Below are positions 48,971 through 62,381 of a DNA stretch of 64,000 nt, piece after piece. The notes under the pieces were generated by a model. The model searched no databases. It was not told where the DNA came from and saw nothing but the letters and a program-made list of their open reading frames with translations. How positions within the stretch are numbered: the first letter of the stretch is position 1; every line of letters starts with the position of its first letter. The position numbers and the translations under genes are program-made. The stretch comes from Phytoseiulus persimilis. Its lineage: Eukaryota > Arthropoda > Arachnida > Mesostigmata > Phytoseiidae. The stretch is taken from positions 12,974,211 through 13,038,210 of the forward strand of contig CM075104.1 in the NCBI GenBank assembly GCA_037576195.1, given 5' to 3'.

Positions 48971-49058
48971 GTCATCGCCCCGTATTAAGGGTCTTCAGCT
49001 ATATTTGGAATGAAAATACAGCATGAAGATGGTCAATAAACAATCAATCAATCAATCA
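48284..49058 (+). mobile_element. 5'-truncated LINE (non-LTR retrotransposon) with AATC-repeat tail
   Basis: Only the 3' end of the element is present: the last 228 codons of ORF2 (48,284-48,970), a short 3' UTR and a tail of four AATC-type repeats (about 49,036-49,058). The fragment lacks the endonuclease and reverse transcriptase, as usual for 5'-truncated LINE insertions. The AATC tail fits LINE families that end in short tandem repeats rather than poly-A. I could not identify a direct target duplication; instead the flanks carry an inverted 27-bp match. Confidence 0.85.
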
Positions 49059-49096
49059 ACTCTTCGGTCCTTGGTTCTCCCCAATTCTCACGTTTA

Positions 49097-49123
49097 CAAG
49101 AAAAGCGCAAAATAAAGTTGTCG
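49097..49123 (-). repeat. Right arm of 27-bp inverted repeat flanking the LINE
   Basis: Starts CAAGAAAAGCGCAAAATAAA and pairs with 48,255-48,281 with one mismatch. It lies about 40 bp after the AATC tail. Confidence 0.8.
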
Positions 49124-52100
49124 TAGATTGCTTTGATGCTTGCCGACAACTCGACTTGAATCCGGGCTTTCCAATTCTCCTGGAGAGGCGATTCTCTTAG
49201 GGAGATCCGGAACCGGAGGAAACTGGTGATCATTCAGATCGACGGAGCGCAGGAGTGAGAGCTCGAAACTATCCTGCGCTTACATTGACGGCACCCGAAT
49301 CAAGCACGGCTTCGAGAAACTTCGAGAAATGCGAGAGCCCTCTGAGTTCACCAGGAATAAAGTTTGACGCCGTCAGGCAGCCTCAGATTTCGTACCATGA
49401 GCGACGAGGCATCATCCGGTCGATCCATCAGGCCTCTAGAGAGAAACGTTTCTGAGCTGAAATTCTATCTCGCGATCGATATTCGGACGCGGCAGCTGTA
49501 AACATAGCGTTCTGCGGGCGACAGAGGGAGTCGCTGCGGTGGAAATTCTATAGCACTTAGTTTTATTGACAGCTATTGACACAAAAAAGAAGTACCATCA
49601 TCGCTCCCGGATCGTATCGCGAGTGAGATTAACAGAGGTCTCGCCTCTGATGATCGAAGCTATCGTCGCCTTCACGGACTTCTTGAAGAGCGAATCCGCG
49701 TCCCAATGGATCAAGAATGGTCAGGTGTATCTGTTTGCTCCCTGTGGGAAGAACTCCCAGGGTCAAGATCAGAGAGTCGTTTCCAAGGCTAAGATACGCG
49801 TCATTCGGCTGTCCCCTGGGGACTCTGTGAGCCCTAGTGATGTTTGTCGATCAAATTAGACCAATTATCGAGTCACGGATCCGCGACCACGTTTGCACCG
49901 ATGGGGTAGAACTCTTGGGCACCATTGCCGATAACCGAGACCATGGAATGCCGTCCGGTCTAGTAGAATGACGTCGAATGACTCGTTCGAGTGGTCAACT
50001 CGGACGGGTGTCCGACCATCGAACGGTAAGAGCTCTGTTGTGTATCTTGGTCTGAGCCGCCAGTTTCTCCTTGGCCATGATGCACTTCCGCACACACCTG
50101 TGGTCAAGGCATCAGGAGTCTTCATCTCTGAGACCTTCGAAAACGACCACCTCATCGATCTTTTTAGTTGAAAGAGCGGCGATCCCCGGGGCCTTTGAGC
50201 TCCTTTCTCTTTCAACGTGTATCTCGTTGTTCGATCCGCTTCGATTTTGTCGAAAGCCGGGGAGGGATTGTCAAACTGAGGAAAGTACGAGGTAGATCCC
50301 GGCGGAGAGTCGGATACGGGTGTGGGTTGTTCGAAGAGACACTTGAAACGATCAACATCACAGATAGTATGACTCGGGCCTGTCTGACGATGTCAAGGAA
50401 AATCATTGTTCTCACGCCGACCCCAAGTAAGAGAGGTTTTACTCTGAGAACCATCACCAGAACAGGATATTCGCTTATACAGTGGCAATCCGCGCAAGGC
50501 ATGGTGAGAGTGAAAGCTTCGCTAGGATTGGTGCTGACGATCGGTGATGTATCGTTGTTCCTATGTTTCTGTTCTCCCGTTCTCCTCTCCTCTTCCCTAG
50601 TTTCACAGAACTGAGGGAGGAACTTCTCCAGTCAACCGATCGAGTTCGTATTGCTCCCATCGGATTCGGAAAATTTCACCAACTTGCCATTGGAAATGGC
50701 GAGGATCGGCCCAGAGCCCAAGTTTGGCGACCGATTTCATCAGGTCACCAGCCTAAGAGAAATCGCTGATTTCTTGACACAACCTCGTCGTTTATGCATT
50801 GCCCCGCATCTTCTCAGGGAGGCCGGAATCGGGAACTTTTCTGATGGCAAAAAGTTCTCAGATTGGTCCAAACTACACAACGAGTTGCTGCTTCGATCCG
50901 ATCGTTTCTTTCGTCCGAAAATCGAGCTCATTCATGTTTCCATCCCAGAACGCAAACCCAGAAGCTCGCAAAAAATAAATGCAGGATCCGATAATTCTTC
51001 ACCGAGTAATGAGCAGAAGAAGTGAGGAAGAGGAAATTATCGAGTACCGTTACCCTGCAAAGTGATGTTATTGAAGAAATTCCACGCTGGAACAAATTCC
51101 CGGCTTGAACACGATGTCAGCTTCCAAGAGGCGAGGTGATCCTGCGCGCTATCAGCCAGAGAAGCGCGCGAAGCAAGTCAAAGTACAACGACCTAGCAAT
51201 GTGAAAAATTGGCTCTGATTCAAGTCCGCAAGTGCAGGTTATTATTGTCCTTTTTCTTCTCATTGGACACCCCCCTGGAGTCTGTTCACCGAGGAAGGAA
51301 ATCTGCAGTTTCGAACGGGAGGTACACTTATTCGCCGAAAACGCTCAGTATCGTTGAAGAATTCTATTTCACAGACTATCTAATTGATCAGACATTCGGT
51401 GTTTGCCTCCGAAACTCTCTGAGAATCGAATTTGATGGAGTTGAAGAGTTTGATCGTCGTGACCTCATCGTAGCAGGTTGCTGTGGGAGAATTTCCGTCC
51501 TCGAGTTCGAGCACAGGGGACCGAAATGACAATAGATCGAGAAGCGCATCGTCGGAGTGGTTTTGGCGAAGCTATAGGCATGATTCGAACCCCGGTGCAC
51601 CGAGCCTTCATGGTGGCGGAAATGATCCGATTCGGTTCTGTGATCAGGACGCAGCGCTCCTTCCGAATGCGTTTCATTCTCGAGCGGCACGCACCAGTTC
51701 CTCACTGCAAGACGAACGAGTCGTGGCTGAGGAAGCTCGAAGCCTCTAGTTCCACAGGAAAGGAAAACCGCACGGATGGGCGCCGTTCGGGGACAACGGA
51801 TACAGTTTCGGCAGTCGAAACGGCTGGGCAGCCACCACCAAAAACTGAAAGCGAGCAAAATCGCGCAAGCAATGAATCCGAGTACTGGGAGGCACACTCT
51901 CATCCCAACGGAACCGCGGATTCGCTGAATAATAGAGGCTGGTCGGGAAACAACCCACTCATCCTCTTCGTGAACGAATGCTGCACTGTCCGAAGGCGAG
52001 CGTTCGCTGCGCCATCGGAGTCCGTGCTCTTTCGAAAAGGATTATAGTGCTGGAACGGTGAACATTGATCATCGGACTTCATCGGGCCCGTCCTAGCTGC

Positions 52101-55100
52101 TATGAGGGATGAGGGCCGTTCGCTGAATGTTCGGTTTCAACAGTAAGGAGCGACCTGCCATACGTCAGGACTCTCGCTTGGTCGCCGGAAGACATTCTCC
52201 TCGAGTGTCTCATTTCCTTGCGTCCGGCTCGAATCCATGCGATTTCTCCTCCAGGGTCTTTTGGAAGCAAGAGCGTAACAGGATCGTCAAAGTTCATCGC
52301 TCTCCCTGGTGGGGGCGATAATCACTGGAAGCAGCCGTCAGATGTTGAACACTCATGAAGCATTTTATCCTTGGTAGGTGACGTAGGTGCGCGAATACCA
52401 CTCAAGACGACTCGAGGACTCATGCGCCAGCTGTTGACGGGTCACATTTTCAAGATGTAACATGCATTCATCCAATAAATTCCTCGTTGATTTCAGATGA
52501 GGGTCGTGATGTTGGATTTCGTTCCACTTCCCAGCACGATAAGGTTACGCTCTGTTCACGATGTCATCTGCCTCCGTTACAATGCGATTCCATCCGGCAA
52601 CTCCTTTGAGAATCCGCGAAGTATATTTTGGTCACGTTCTATCTTGTTCCAGGAATCGCAAAAGAACAGGAAGCCTCGGTGCAAACAGAACAATGTCGGT
52701 CTTGTCCAGATTTGCTGAGCACTCATGATCAGGGAACATGATTCATCCAATCCCCCATCATTCTCCGCAGAAAACTCACCGCTCCACAAGTCAAGCTCCG
52801 ACCGAGCTAGCAGGTTTCCCAGAATACGAGGAACAGTACGTAAGATGCGCGAGTGATCCAGACGAAAAAATCTTTTTCAGCTTAGGCTTTTCCGCGAGCA
52901 TAGTACATCGATGAAACCCAGGATTCGCGGTAGATGGAACTCCTGAATGAAGTTCCTAGCACGGAGCCGATCAGGTCGAACGGGCAAATACCTCATCGCT
53001 GTCCGACATGATCCGGCGAAGGTTTCCAGCCTATCAAGTGTTTCGCTCGGGGTTCATAGCCATTCTCTGAGAAAAAAAATACGGGATCCCAGAAACCGTA
53101 TGCACCCATCGCAAGCTGATCGCTTCGAGCGCGACCTTGGCTAGCAGATGCTTCTGGAAGAGGATTCATGACGTTGGAAACACGCCGTGATCCGATCCTA
53201 CGCCAGGACATTATCCTCGAGATCTTTGACAGAACGATGCTGCTTGTCGAGAAATGACACGAAACGCGTTCTGAGACGGTGTCTCATTGGAAAAAATCCG
53301 AACAAGGAGTGAGACAGGTTGCCGGAGTAGACTCTTCCGATGGAGTCAGAGCAGCCTAGCTTCGAGCCCGTTCTTGCAAGGTTGCATGCTTTTGAATGAT
53401 TTTTTTTTTTTTTCGTCGACGCGCCGATTGGGAATTTTCCTTCTGGAGTAACCCTATGGCTGTTCCGAACTGTTCGGCGAGTCTCTACCTGCACCTTTCT
53501 GTGTCGTCTTGACAAGCCGGGTTTCGCCCCCTTGTGCGAGAATTCGAGAAGCGGGAAAACCCGGATGACAGGAAATCCATGCGAGCTTGATTTGTCTGAA
53601 TTCATCTGCACATCGCCACACGTGGAATGTAGTACGGTAGTTCGCCATCTTGACTTTCTGCGTGGATTTCTCGTTTTTTCGTTCCACTGTTCAGCGAGAT
53701 GGAGACAAGGAGTGTGAAAGGGTTGAGTCGGATGAGGAAGGGTTATGTCACCCACATGCACGAATGTTCCCCATGGCATGAGCCCATTGTGGAAGAACGG
53801 GTTTCTGGAGATTTCCCTGGTCATCTTGGTCGACATTCTTCCAGGATAATTCATAAGCCCTGGGAGTATCCGAGAGCGAACTTGGCATCGTTATATCTCG
53901 AGAACCACTGGACGCACAGCGTCAAGTGCAATTTTTCTGGAGTGCTCTTCTCAAGGGCTACATTTTCAAGTGGTGATCCAGCATTCGGTGATCGGATCGG
54001 ATGATCGCCAGAACCATTTCTGAGGGATTTCATCCTACCGATGCGAATGTCCCAATGGTAATCTCACTTCAGGGTGCTATTGTCAAGTATCTAGTGCCGT
54101 TTGCGAACCCTTGAATCTTCATCTCCTTTCGGAGAATCGCACAGAATCGGAACGAAGTGCTTCCGAAGATGTACGATTCCTCGTGAAGGAGTGAAGATGG
54201 GAAAAAACCCTCATGTGGCTCCGCGGGCTTCTCAGTGTTCTCAGAGAGGGGGTCGAACAATCTGACTCGATCATGAAAAAGGGTCCGGTCGGGAATCTAC
54301 TCGGAGGCTACCAATCCGGAGGCCAAGACTCAATCAGGATGGAGCTTCACGGGTGGAAAAAACCTTTAGGGCCATATTTCGGAGCTTTAGGCTCCATTTT
54401 TGGCCACAAGAAGGATATAACTCGTCCAAACAGAGGATCTCTCGAAATTAGTGCGATCTGATCAGCGAAATCTGTCTCAGACGCTGCACGGTTTCAACAC
54501 CAGCTGCCGTTTAACCGCTCAGGTTATTCTGGGAATATTTCCCCTGCTTGCTCCTGGTTCGAAACACACATGGTCGACTTCGAGAGATTCACCCAACTCC
54601 GTGTCACCGATCGGAGAGCCTGAGTCACGCCGGCATGACCGCTGGGAGGACCTCTCTCATACCTTTGACGGCATCGGTACTATCACGCTTGTCACCTGCC
54701 GGGATATAGGTATCAGAGCCCACCTCGTTCGACTTGGACAGAGAGTTACTCAGGTGGAATCGTCTGAAAATCCGCTCGAGCAAACAGTCAGAGCGGGTGA
54801 CTTTCATTCTCGGAGTTGTGGACTACTTGCCCCAAACGCACCCGAGCTGAGCCAGCTTATACGATTACCCAAGACGGCCCTGGGAGCTAGAAGAAACCAA
54901 TGAAATACCAAGGCCTGATTCTGGTTCTCTCCTCGACGATGACTCTTGATATGATTGATTTCCTACGTTCATCCTCAACGTCGAGGTCTAAAAGTTAACC
55001 GGCTGGACTTATTACTGGCAACGATCGCTATGGCTAGGAGGTCTTTACCGTGGTGAAGCCGCATTCCGTGAGCTGGATATCGAATATGCCCGGCTCTGGA

Positions 55101-58100
55101 AGAATCTTGAAATATATGAGTGGGCTCGCTGGTACGCCTTTCAGGGATGCTTGAAGGTGCCCTCAGGAGCAATAAAATATGCGGAATGGTCGTTCTAGGT
55201 GTTGTGATATGATAACGCGTTGTAATTTCTATTCTGTCTCCCAAATGAAACAGGAATGAAGGATCACGAGACAAGGTTCAAATCGTGGAGCTCGATGGGC
55301 TCGTCCCTACGGCCGTTGAGGAAAGCAGAGGGTTGATCCAGAACATTCCTGATGATCGTTCGTGGTCACCAGATCCGAGCGGATGAACCTTGTGTCAACC
55401 AGATTCAGCTCCAACTGAAATATTTGTAGAGTCGTTCCCGGAATGCGGCAGTGACAAGATGATCAGGAATGAATCCTGATTCATCCGAGTCGCTGTACAG
55501 AGAAATTGCTTCTCGTGGTGTATTTTCGCAAAATCGAGGGTCTCGAGATCTGATCAGCCATTCTTGCAATCGACGCGCGGCGAAGTCCGCTTTTCGGCTG
55601 TGATCTTTCCTCCCCGAGCATGTCTGTTGTCTTGAGGCGTGATCCTATGAGCGAACCCAGAACTAGACTGAATCCTCAAGCTCCACAAATTTTCGCCATC
55701 TCGATCTTGGCGAGCACTCATGGGAGCGTCGACCCCGAATTGTCTCATCTTTCTTGCATTCCGTTTGTGGTTGTTTCGCAACTCTTGCTGCGACGCACTA
55801 CTGTTCCTTAAGCATAGGAAGAGACGCCCGCGGAGGAGTGCATCCGAGAACTGGTTAACCCCACAACGTACTTGATCTCTTCTCCAAGTCTCAGACCTGT
55901 GAAAGTTTGTTCTCGAGCTGCCTTGTTCAGTTCTACTGTTGAATTATGGATGCGGTCAAATCGGAGGCCGAGCTCGCGAATAAGCGATGTTGGATCGTTG
56001 CGGGGTCGTTGTCTCGTGTCGTTGTAACATTCCGTGGGCGCAACTTTTCCACAGAGGTGATCTCCCCGTGATCATTAAACGGGGAAAGAACGGAACATCT
56101 CCGGAAAGGCTGCTTCTGCACACTTTGCAAACGACACGTGATTTGGATTTCTATTCGACTCCTAAAAAAAGAAACTCATTCAGTTATTGGAGCTACGTAA
56201 AGTCTCGGGTTGGGATCCAAACGCCAAACCTTCATGGCGGACGGTTTCTGTAAAACTGTGTTTCTGAAACACCGGATCGAAACACTCATCTATTTCCCAG
56301 ATTGGTTCCCGTATTCCTTGTTCCTGAGCTCCCCAAGATTCCGCAATGAACGCTACACGAGTCGCTCTTTTCAAATCTTTCAACGTCATTGCCTCGAAAG
56401 GCCTGAAAGGGAGATCTCTAATTTCTAGAGATAATCGCCTCCCGGGAACTTATCGTTGCACGACTCGGCTGGGCCCCCAAACAGCTCGTGCTGGTGCCGA
56501 CGAATCGTCGATCGTCCCCGATGGAGATGAATCACTTGCAACGCCGGAACTCGATATAAACCGTCCGCTCTACCTTCGATGACGTCCACGAACAAAAGCC
56601 AGATCACATCATTGGTGAACGCAATCGTCTCGATTTCCATCACCGTCGATTTGGTCGCCTGCTCTCCGAGAAACGGAAAGTGCGATGAACTTCTGGGTGT
56701 TGTCGATGCTGCTGATCAGATTTCTCACTATTGGAGGAGATCTGCGACACCGTCAGACATTGATGGAATGTGGGCGTCCGTATCTGGCGCGAAGAAGTGT
56801 ATCGACGTCTTTAGCGCTCGTTTCATTCGCGAGCTCGGTTCTGTCGGGTTCGGCTCGTAACTTCAGTCGACGCATTAGTCCATTTAGACGAACGGGGAAG
56901 CTTGGAGAAGCTATGCGGGAGAAATCCTCGATTGTTTACCCTGCGGCTCACTCATAACAGCCTGCAGATAGGCTAGTCTACTTCCCTCTCGCCGAGCTTT
57001 TACTGTTTCTCGTTCATTCGGCCTGTGCGAGGTGTTTCCCTGCCCGAACCTATTCTCGTTGTCCCGGACAGGTAGCTTCGATTGATGGCGAAGAACCGAC
57101 CGGATTCGTTTTTGTCGACGTTGTTGTAGGTCTCCGCTGCGACATTGGTACTATTTCCCCTCGCAAGAATAAATAGCTCGTCTTATCGCTCGATGGAACT
57201 GAAGGAACCCGGACTCGATTTGACAGAGCCCAATTGATTACGACTAGATGCAGCCAGGCGTCATTACATGACAAACTGAACGAACCCTGCTTTCCCAAAC
57301 AAGACCTGACTTATGTAGACAGTCGAGGCCGAACGACGTGGCCGAAGGAAGGCTGCTTCGGTGCCTTCGCAAGCTCACGGCGACTGGCGTTAGGAGCTTG
57401 AGGAAACCTTCCTAAATGAATGAGCTCAGACGTCGTGATTCGAAATTATCCGGAACAATGGGCTGGGAAGGTTCTAAGGCTGCGTCGATTCTAGTCTTGA
57501 AATGCTCCACGAGAGGTCTGCGTCGATTATTAGCAACCCTGATGGCATCTGGGAGAGAGGGGTAGAACAGACGAGGAATGGAAAAATGCTGGAGTAATTC
57601 AGTGAGCTGTTTTTGGAAAGTTTTATGCTAGAGCGTCTCACGGAACTTCTGATCGAGCGCACTTCACATGACTTGAAGTGTTGCCGGCTTTCCACGGGAG
57701 GAAGTCAGATTCCTCCTCATCAACCCTAGTGACCGAAAGCCGATTCAGAACACCCAATTATCGCGGCGCCGGTTGCGTGAGATGTTTATGAGAATATCTG
57801 AGAGCGGGACTGTGAGCTAAACAAAGTCGGATATCTCCCACGAGAGAGGAGTGTCTCAGCTCCCGCAACGGCGTCCGCTCGAGCCCGCGTACATGACCTT
57901 CCGGTGCTAGATTGAGGATGCCGTCGGGGTGAACCGGTTCGGAAGACGGAATGACTCCTAGCGAAAATTATTCCCGAATCCCCCATGGGGAAATTAGTAC
58001 CTGGAGCGCCTGAAACACACCGGCTTTTGAAAACAGGCGTCTACTTGCTGTTCTGGACAAGACCTTGAGACGAAGAAGTTCTCGATATCCCCTCTGTAAG

Positions 58101-59199
58101 TCGGAAGTGATTGGTTCGATTTCAAGTTGTATAGCGAGGATCTGACTGGCCGAGGCCCGAAGATTTTCGAAGATTCTCGCGTCACGATTTGAGCTCGCCG
58201 GAAACATGGAAATCCAACTCTACCCTTAAGTGTTACTGGGAGGCAGCTCTCGAGTTCCGCGGTGGCGAACAAAAGCGGGGTCCTCTTTATTTTTTTGGAA
58301 GATGAAGCTCGAGTCTCTAGTACCCTGCCTCTCCCCTGAGCAAAATATCCTAAAGTTTGAAACGAATCCAGGGGCGACAGGACTTCTTGAGATGCTCTAG
58401 GTGTCGGCTGAGACGTTTCAATTGAGAACGATCCCTTCACAGATCTAGAGGACCAAGCAGCGAGCTCAATGCGCGAAAGAACGAGAATACGAGCGAAAAC
58501 GATTCTCAAGCTCGAAAGGCGTTCAGCTTCATTCGAACCCTGTTGGCCAGCAACCAATTTTAATGAGCCGCTCCCGTTCTTGGAGGTTGGAAAAAGTAAG
58601 AGCGGAGCTACCCGGCTGCATCCTGTCCACACGCTTGGCGGCATGTTTGAATCAGTTAAGGAGGGAGTATCGCTAAGCCTATCGCGGGGGAGTGCGCGGG
58701 CAGCAACTCGAATCCTTAGCTGTTCTGGGGGCTGCACGTCCCCCGTCTTGGCTCCGCAGCGAAAACATCTGCCATAGCAGTTCTACGATCAATTTGACTA
58801 CCAGCAGGGAGGAGCAAGAACAAGAAAATCGGAGCTATACTGTTTACCGATCGAAATGAATAGATTGGAATGTCCAACGTGTGTGTTGCAATGAGGGCGC
58901 TTCGGAAAGGCAGCATCGTCGACTGAACACGGCGACCCTTTCCATCGGCAGAGAATTGTTGGGCAAGAGTCTTCGAGGGCAAAAGAGTCGGAAGAGCGGC
59001 GCAGAGGACGGGAAGCAGCGTCCTTCGTGTTCCTCGACGGTCGCTCGGGCGGGCTGGCTGGCGGGTTGGTTGGCTGGCTGACTGGCTGCTTGGTAGGTTG
59101 CCTGGTTGGGTTGCCTGGCTGGCTGGATGGCTCGCTGGCGGACGGTCGGAAGGGACTGACGGACGGACGGCAGCCATGTTGCCAACAAGCAGAAGCGCC
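49124..59199. other. Long stretch with no recognised gene
   Basis: About 10 kb in which I recognise no protein domain, RNA gene or transposon. Open frames of 100-220 codons occur on both strands (for example 49.57-49.86, 50.17-50.61, 51.48-52.05 and, minus strand, 53.20-53.85 kb) but overlap one another in conflicting frames. A run of 14 T lies at about 53,400-53,413. From about 59,030 the sequence turns into GGCTGGCTGG-type low-complexity DNA like that in front of the G-alpha-o gene. Rapidly evolving or unfamiliar exons could be hidden here. Confidence 0.4.
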
Positions 59200-59975
59200 C
59201 CCTTCGCCATATCACCGTAGTGAATGAGCAGCAGAGAGCAGCAATGTAATGGAGATAGAACATCGAGCAGCAGCCGCAGCAGCAGAAGAAGCAGAAACAT
59301 TATTGTGGTCGGAAACAACGTTTAGACAGTGTCCTCGTTCTGCATTGCTAGATTCGCCCGGACGGCGCTGTTCTTCGCCACAGGGACCTCGAATTGCCAA
59401 CGCGGGGTCCCTTCGTAGATCAGCAGCAGCACTAACAGCAGCAGCGGGACCAGCAGCATCATCATCATAAGACAGCAGTCTTAGGATTAGGGTGCCAATC
59501 TCACGCAACTGGTCGATCCAGTGGTCAGTGTTGAAGTGAAGTGAACTTTCATCACTTGTCGTCGAGTGGTCGACACACCAAAGGAATAGCCACCATCGAG
59601 GGAACAGTCGAAGCCGTTGGAGGCAAGAGTGAAAGTCGATCTCTCGAAGAGACCTTCCTCATTCCCCTCGTCAAGGATCGAGTGTTTTTGGCGAAGTGAA
59701 TGCGCGGACGAAGCGGACGGCGTCCATAGTTGTTCTCTGTTGTGTGTTGTCGGTAGGAGGCCGGAGCGGAGGGCCTACGGAGGCTGCCATGGCTGGGCCT
59801 CCTACAGGGCAGCATGCCCTGTGCGCCCCCCGCCGTTCGGCAGGCTCAAACCAAGAACCGGAGCCTTAGGCCTGACCTAGCGCCCAATCTTCAAGGGGTT
59901 TGACAATGTGGGGTGACCCGAAGGTGGCACGGACACCCCTCCTGTTTTCCATTCACCTGCGCCCCGACGCTCAAA
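59200..59975 (+). promoter_or_regulatory. Probable promoter or 5' leader of the NALF-like gene
   Basis: CAG-rich and CpG-rich sequence (AGCAGCAGCAG runs at about 59,262-59,292 and 59,420-59,466) leading to the start codon at 59,976. The reading frame of the gene stays open back to 59,913 but has no ATG before 59,976. No defined promoter element is recognised; the similarity to the G-alpha-o leader is in composition only. Confidence 0.35.
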
Positions 59976-62381
59976 ATGAGCACACATTTTCACAGCCACC
60001 GCACCAAACAAGGGACGCCGCCATCCACAGACATCCGAATCATCACAGAGACAGGCTTCGAAGGTTCAAACAATCGGGCTCCGTGTCGAAGATCCTCTTC
60101 GAAGGAGGATCCGAGCGGAGAGGAAAGTCGAGGTCCAAACAAAAGCTACGGACTCTCGAACTGCAGGCCGACGTGGCTCACGAGGCCAAGTCCGTGGCCA
60201 GGACCGAGCTTGAGCTCGGATTTGTTGTTTCGCCGACTGGCGAGCTTACTTTCGGACACAACACAACCTAGTAAGACTGCAACCGTCGATCCAGCAACGA
60301 TTAGCACTGCTGCGACCGCAACAACGAAGCCAGCAGCAACAACAAGGAATAAAGAAACAATCGGAGGCTGTCCGAAGTCTACGGCTCATCCAAGCGATGG
60401 CTATTTTTGCAAGCGAACCTGTTCCATCACGAAGAGCAGTAGGGAAACACGTCAGTTAGCACACTCTGCCGCCCCCACAAACAGTTCGACGACGACGACG
60501 AAAACGACGTCCGTTCCCAATACAAGCATCATCACGAGCCAACGACATAGTACACAACAGCAACGACCACTCTCACAACTAAGAAGCATAAAAACTCCAG
60601 CAACAACAACTCTAGCAACATCGAATTGTGACGTTAAACGCAAGGCAAGTGTCGTGGTGGAGGAGAGTAGCAGCAGCAGCAACAACAGCAGCAGCAACCA
60701 CAAAACCGGAAGCAACAACCGCAAGAAAAATAACAACATCGACAGCAACAGCTACAACAGCAAGAACAACAATGACTGTTTTGGTGAAAAGTGTTTGCAG
60801 GTTCCGCTGAGCTCGCCTCGTGTTCAGCAACTGCGACAACATTCGGCGCGTCATGGACGTGCAGCAGGTCCACGCGCGTGCGGCTCTACGATCCACTCTA
60901 CTGCTATTGTATACTGCCTATTTTATCTTATTCTCTTCATTGTACCTAAGCCGTGTCGTGCGATGGCCGACGCCGCCACAACAGCCACCAATGGTGATCC
61001 AACGACAAAGTCATCATTTCGATGTCCAGATACGTGTAACTATGATACGCCTGAAATGCCAACGTTTGAAGAGTTTTGTTCGAATGCCCCAATCCGGACA
61101 GCGCGAGCCTCTGAGCTTCCAGCCGCTGTGCATCGACATCAACATTCACAGCAACAGCTGCGAGAACAGAACCAACTGCAGGAAGAACAACAGAATCAGC
61201 AACAGGAGCAGCAACAGCAACGACAGCGAGAACAGCAGCAGCAACAACAACAGCCGCGACAACAGGTGCCTCATGGTCAACATGGACAACAACAAGTGCT
61301 ATCCGGTCGGGAACAACAACGGCAAGCAACACAACAGCACACGCAGCCACCACAGCTTCTGCAACAAGGGCACCACCTTCAGCAACAACTGCAGTCGAAG
61401 CATCAAGCCAATCAAGGGAAATCCACAGTAATCACGTTACCTGTCGAGCAGAAGGGTGAAGGCTACCCAAAGGAGTTCAAGGAGCTGACCAGGAAACCGC
61501 CGCGGCTACGTACTGGGGCCGAGCGCGACGGTGCATCTTTAGCAACCGCAACTACTACCACTACTTCTACGAGCACTACGACTCCTTCTACTCCTACTTC
61601 CACTACGACCACAACAACTACAAGCAGCACAGAAATACCTAGTCCACCTGCAGTGTTACCTTTACTGTCATCATCATCATCATCTTCATCCTCATCATCG
61701 ATACAATCATCATCGTCTTCTTCCTCTCCCTCGTCGGCTTCATCTTCATCTTTGTTGTCGTTGTCTCCTCCTTCTGCAGCAGCAGCAGCAGCGGCCTTAT
61801 CGTCGTCGTCGACTCCTTCATCGAAGAGCACGGCGACTCCTCCTGTCGCGGTTTCGAGCGGCGATGCGTCCGAGAGTACGGCTCCGGCGGCGACCGCCAC
61901 TGTGATTGTTGAGGAAGATCGACTTCCCTCAGCAGAACCCTCGGCGGAATCTTCACCGGAATCATCACTTTTACCGGAGTTATCAGCGCGATCGGGGTCG
62001 CCGCACTCATCCGCAGTGGCGGCACCAGTGGTGATTGCAGTGGCGCCGGCATCAGCTGCGGCGGCACCACCTCCACCAAGCCGTAGTTTGAAGAACAAGT
62101 TGAATCCTGAGGAATCCAAACTCATGGAGGACGATGGTACAAGCGATCCTCAATCTAGTCCTGTGCCTCGACTGCGAATCTGTGGACACATTTCTCCAGA
62201 GATGCTGCTCGATCGTAAAACGTTTTGTAATGCGTCTCTCGAGGAGCGTCGGAATATTTGGGACCGTTTGTGGGACAAGGATAGGAAAGCGTGCGAGTCA
62301 GTGTGTCAAATGGAAAAGTTATTCGATAGGTTTGATTGTAATCTAAGGTACTCAGTGCGTTGGAGCTGCAAACATTGCCTG
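59976..62381 (+). CDS. NALF/FAM155-like membrane protein, large first coding exon (partial at 3' side)
   Basis: Probable homologue of NALF1/2 (FAM155; nematode and fly NLF-1), which helps fold and traffic the NALCN sodium leak channel. I start at ATG 59,976 (AAAATGA context). The exon codes for 802 residues and ends in phase 0 at donor GTGAGT (62,382). In order: a Ser/Thr/Asn-rich N-terminus (about 1-300); a hydrophobic helix at about 307-323 (AIVYCLFYLILFIV), a likely signal anchor; C350, C354 and C368; a Gln-rich tract at about 387-475; a Ser/Thr/Ala-rich tract at about 526-620; then a cysteine block with C736, C751, C773, C777, C788, C798 and C801 and a glycosylation sequon at N752. RYSVRWSCKHCL at the exon end resembles the YSV-x2-C segment of FAM155 proteins, where an AY-x-x-W-x-C segment follows; here it would lie in the next exon. 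The long homopolymer tracts are unusual for the family. Reading through the donor adds only about 53 residues before a stop. The family call is moderate; the coding call is strong. Confidence 0.6.

Noticed and set aside
52570-52720. LINE reverse-transcriptase-like NLDKTDIVLF on the minus strand
   Set aside because: Ten residues resemble the LNxxKTE/D-hydrophobic motif of non-LTR elements, but nothing before or after continues the domain.
53198-53854. 218-codon minus-strand frame
   Set aside because: No ATG-supported domain, a basic low-information sequence, and overlapping plus-strand frames of similar quality.
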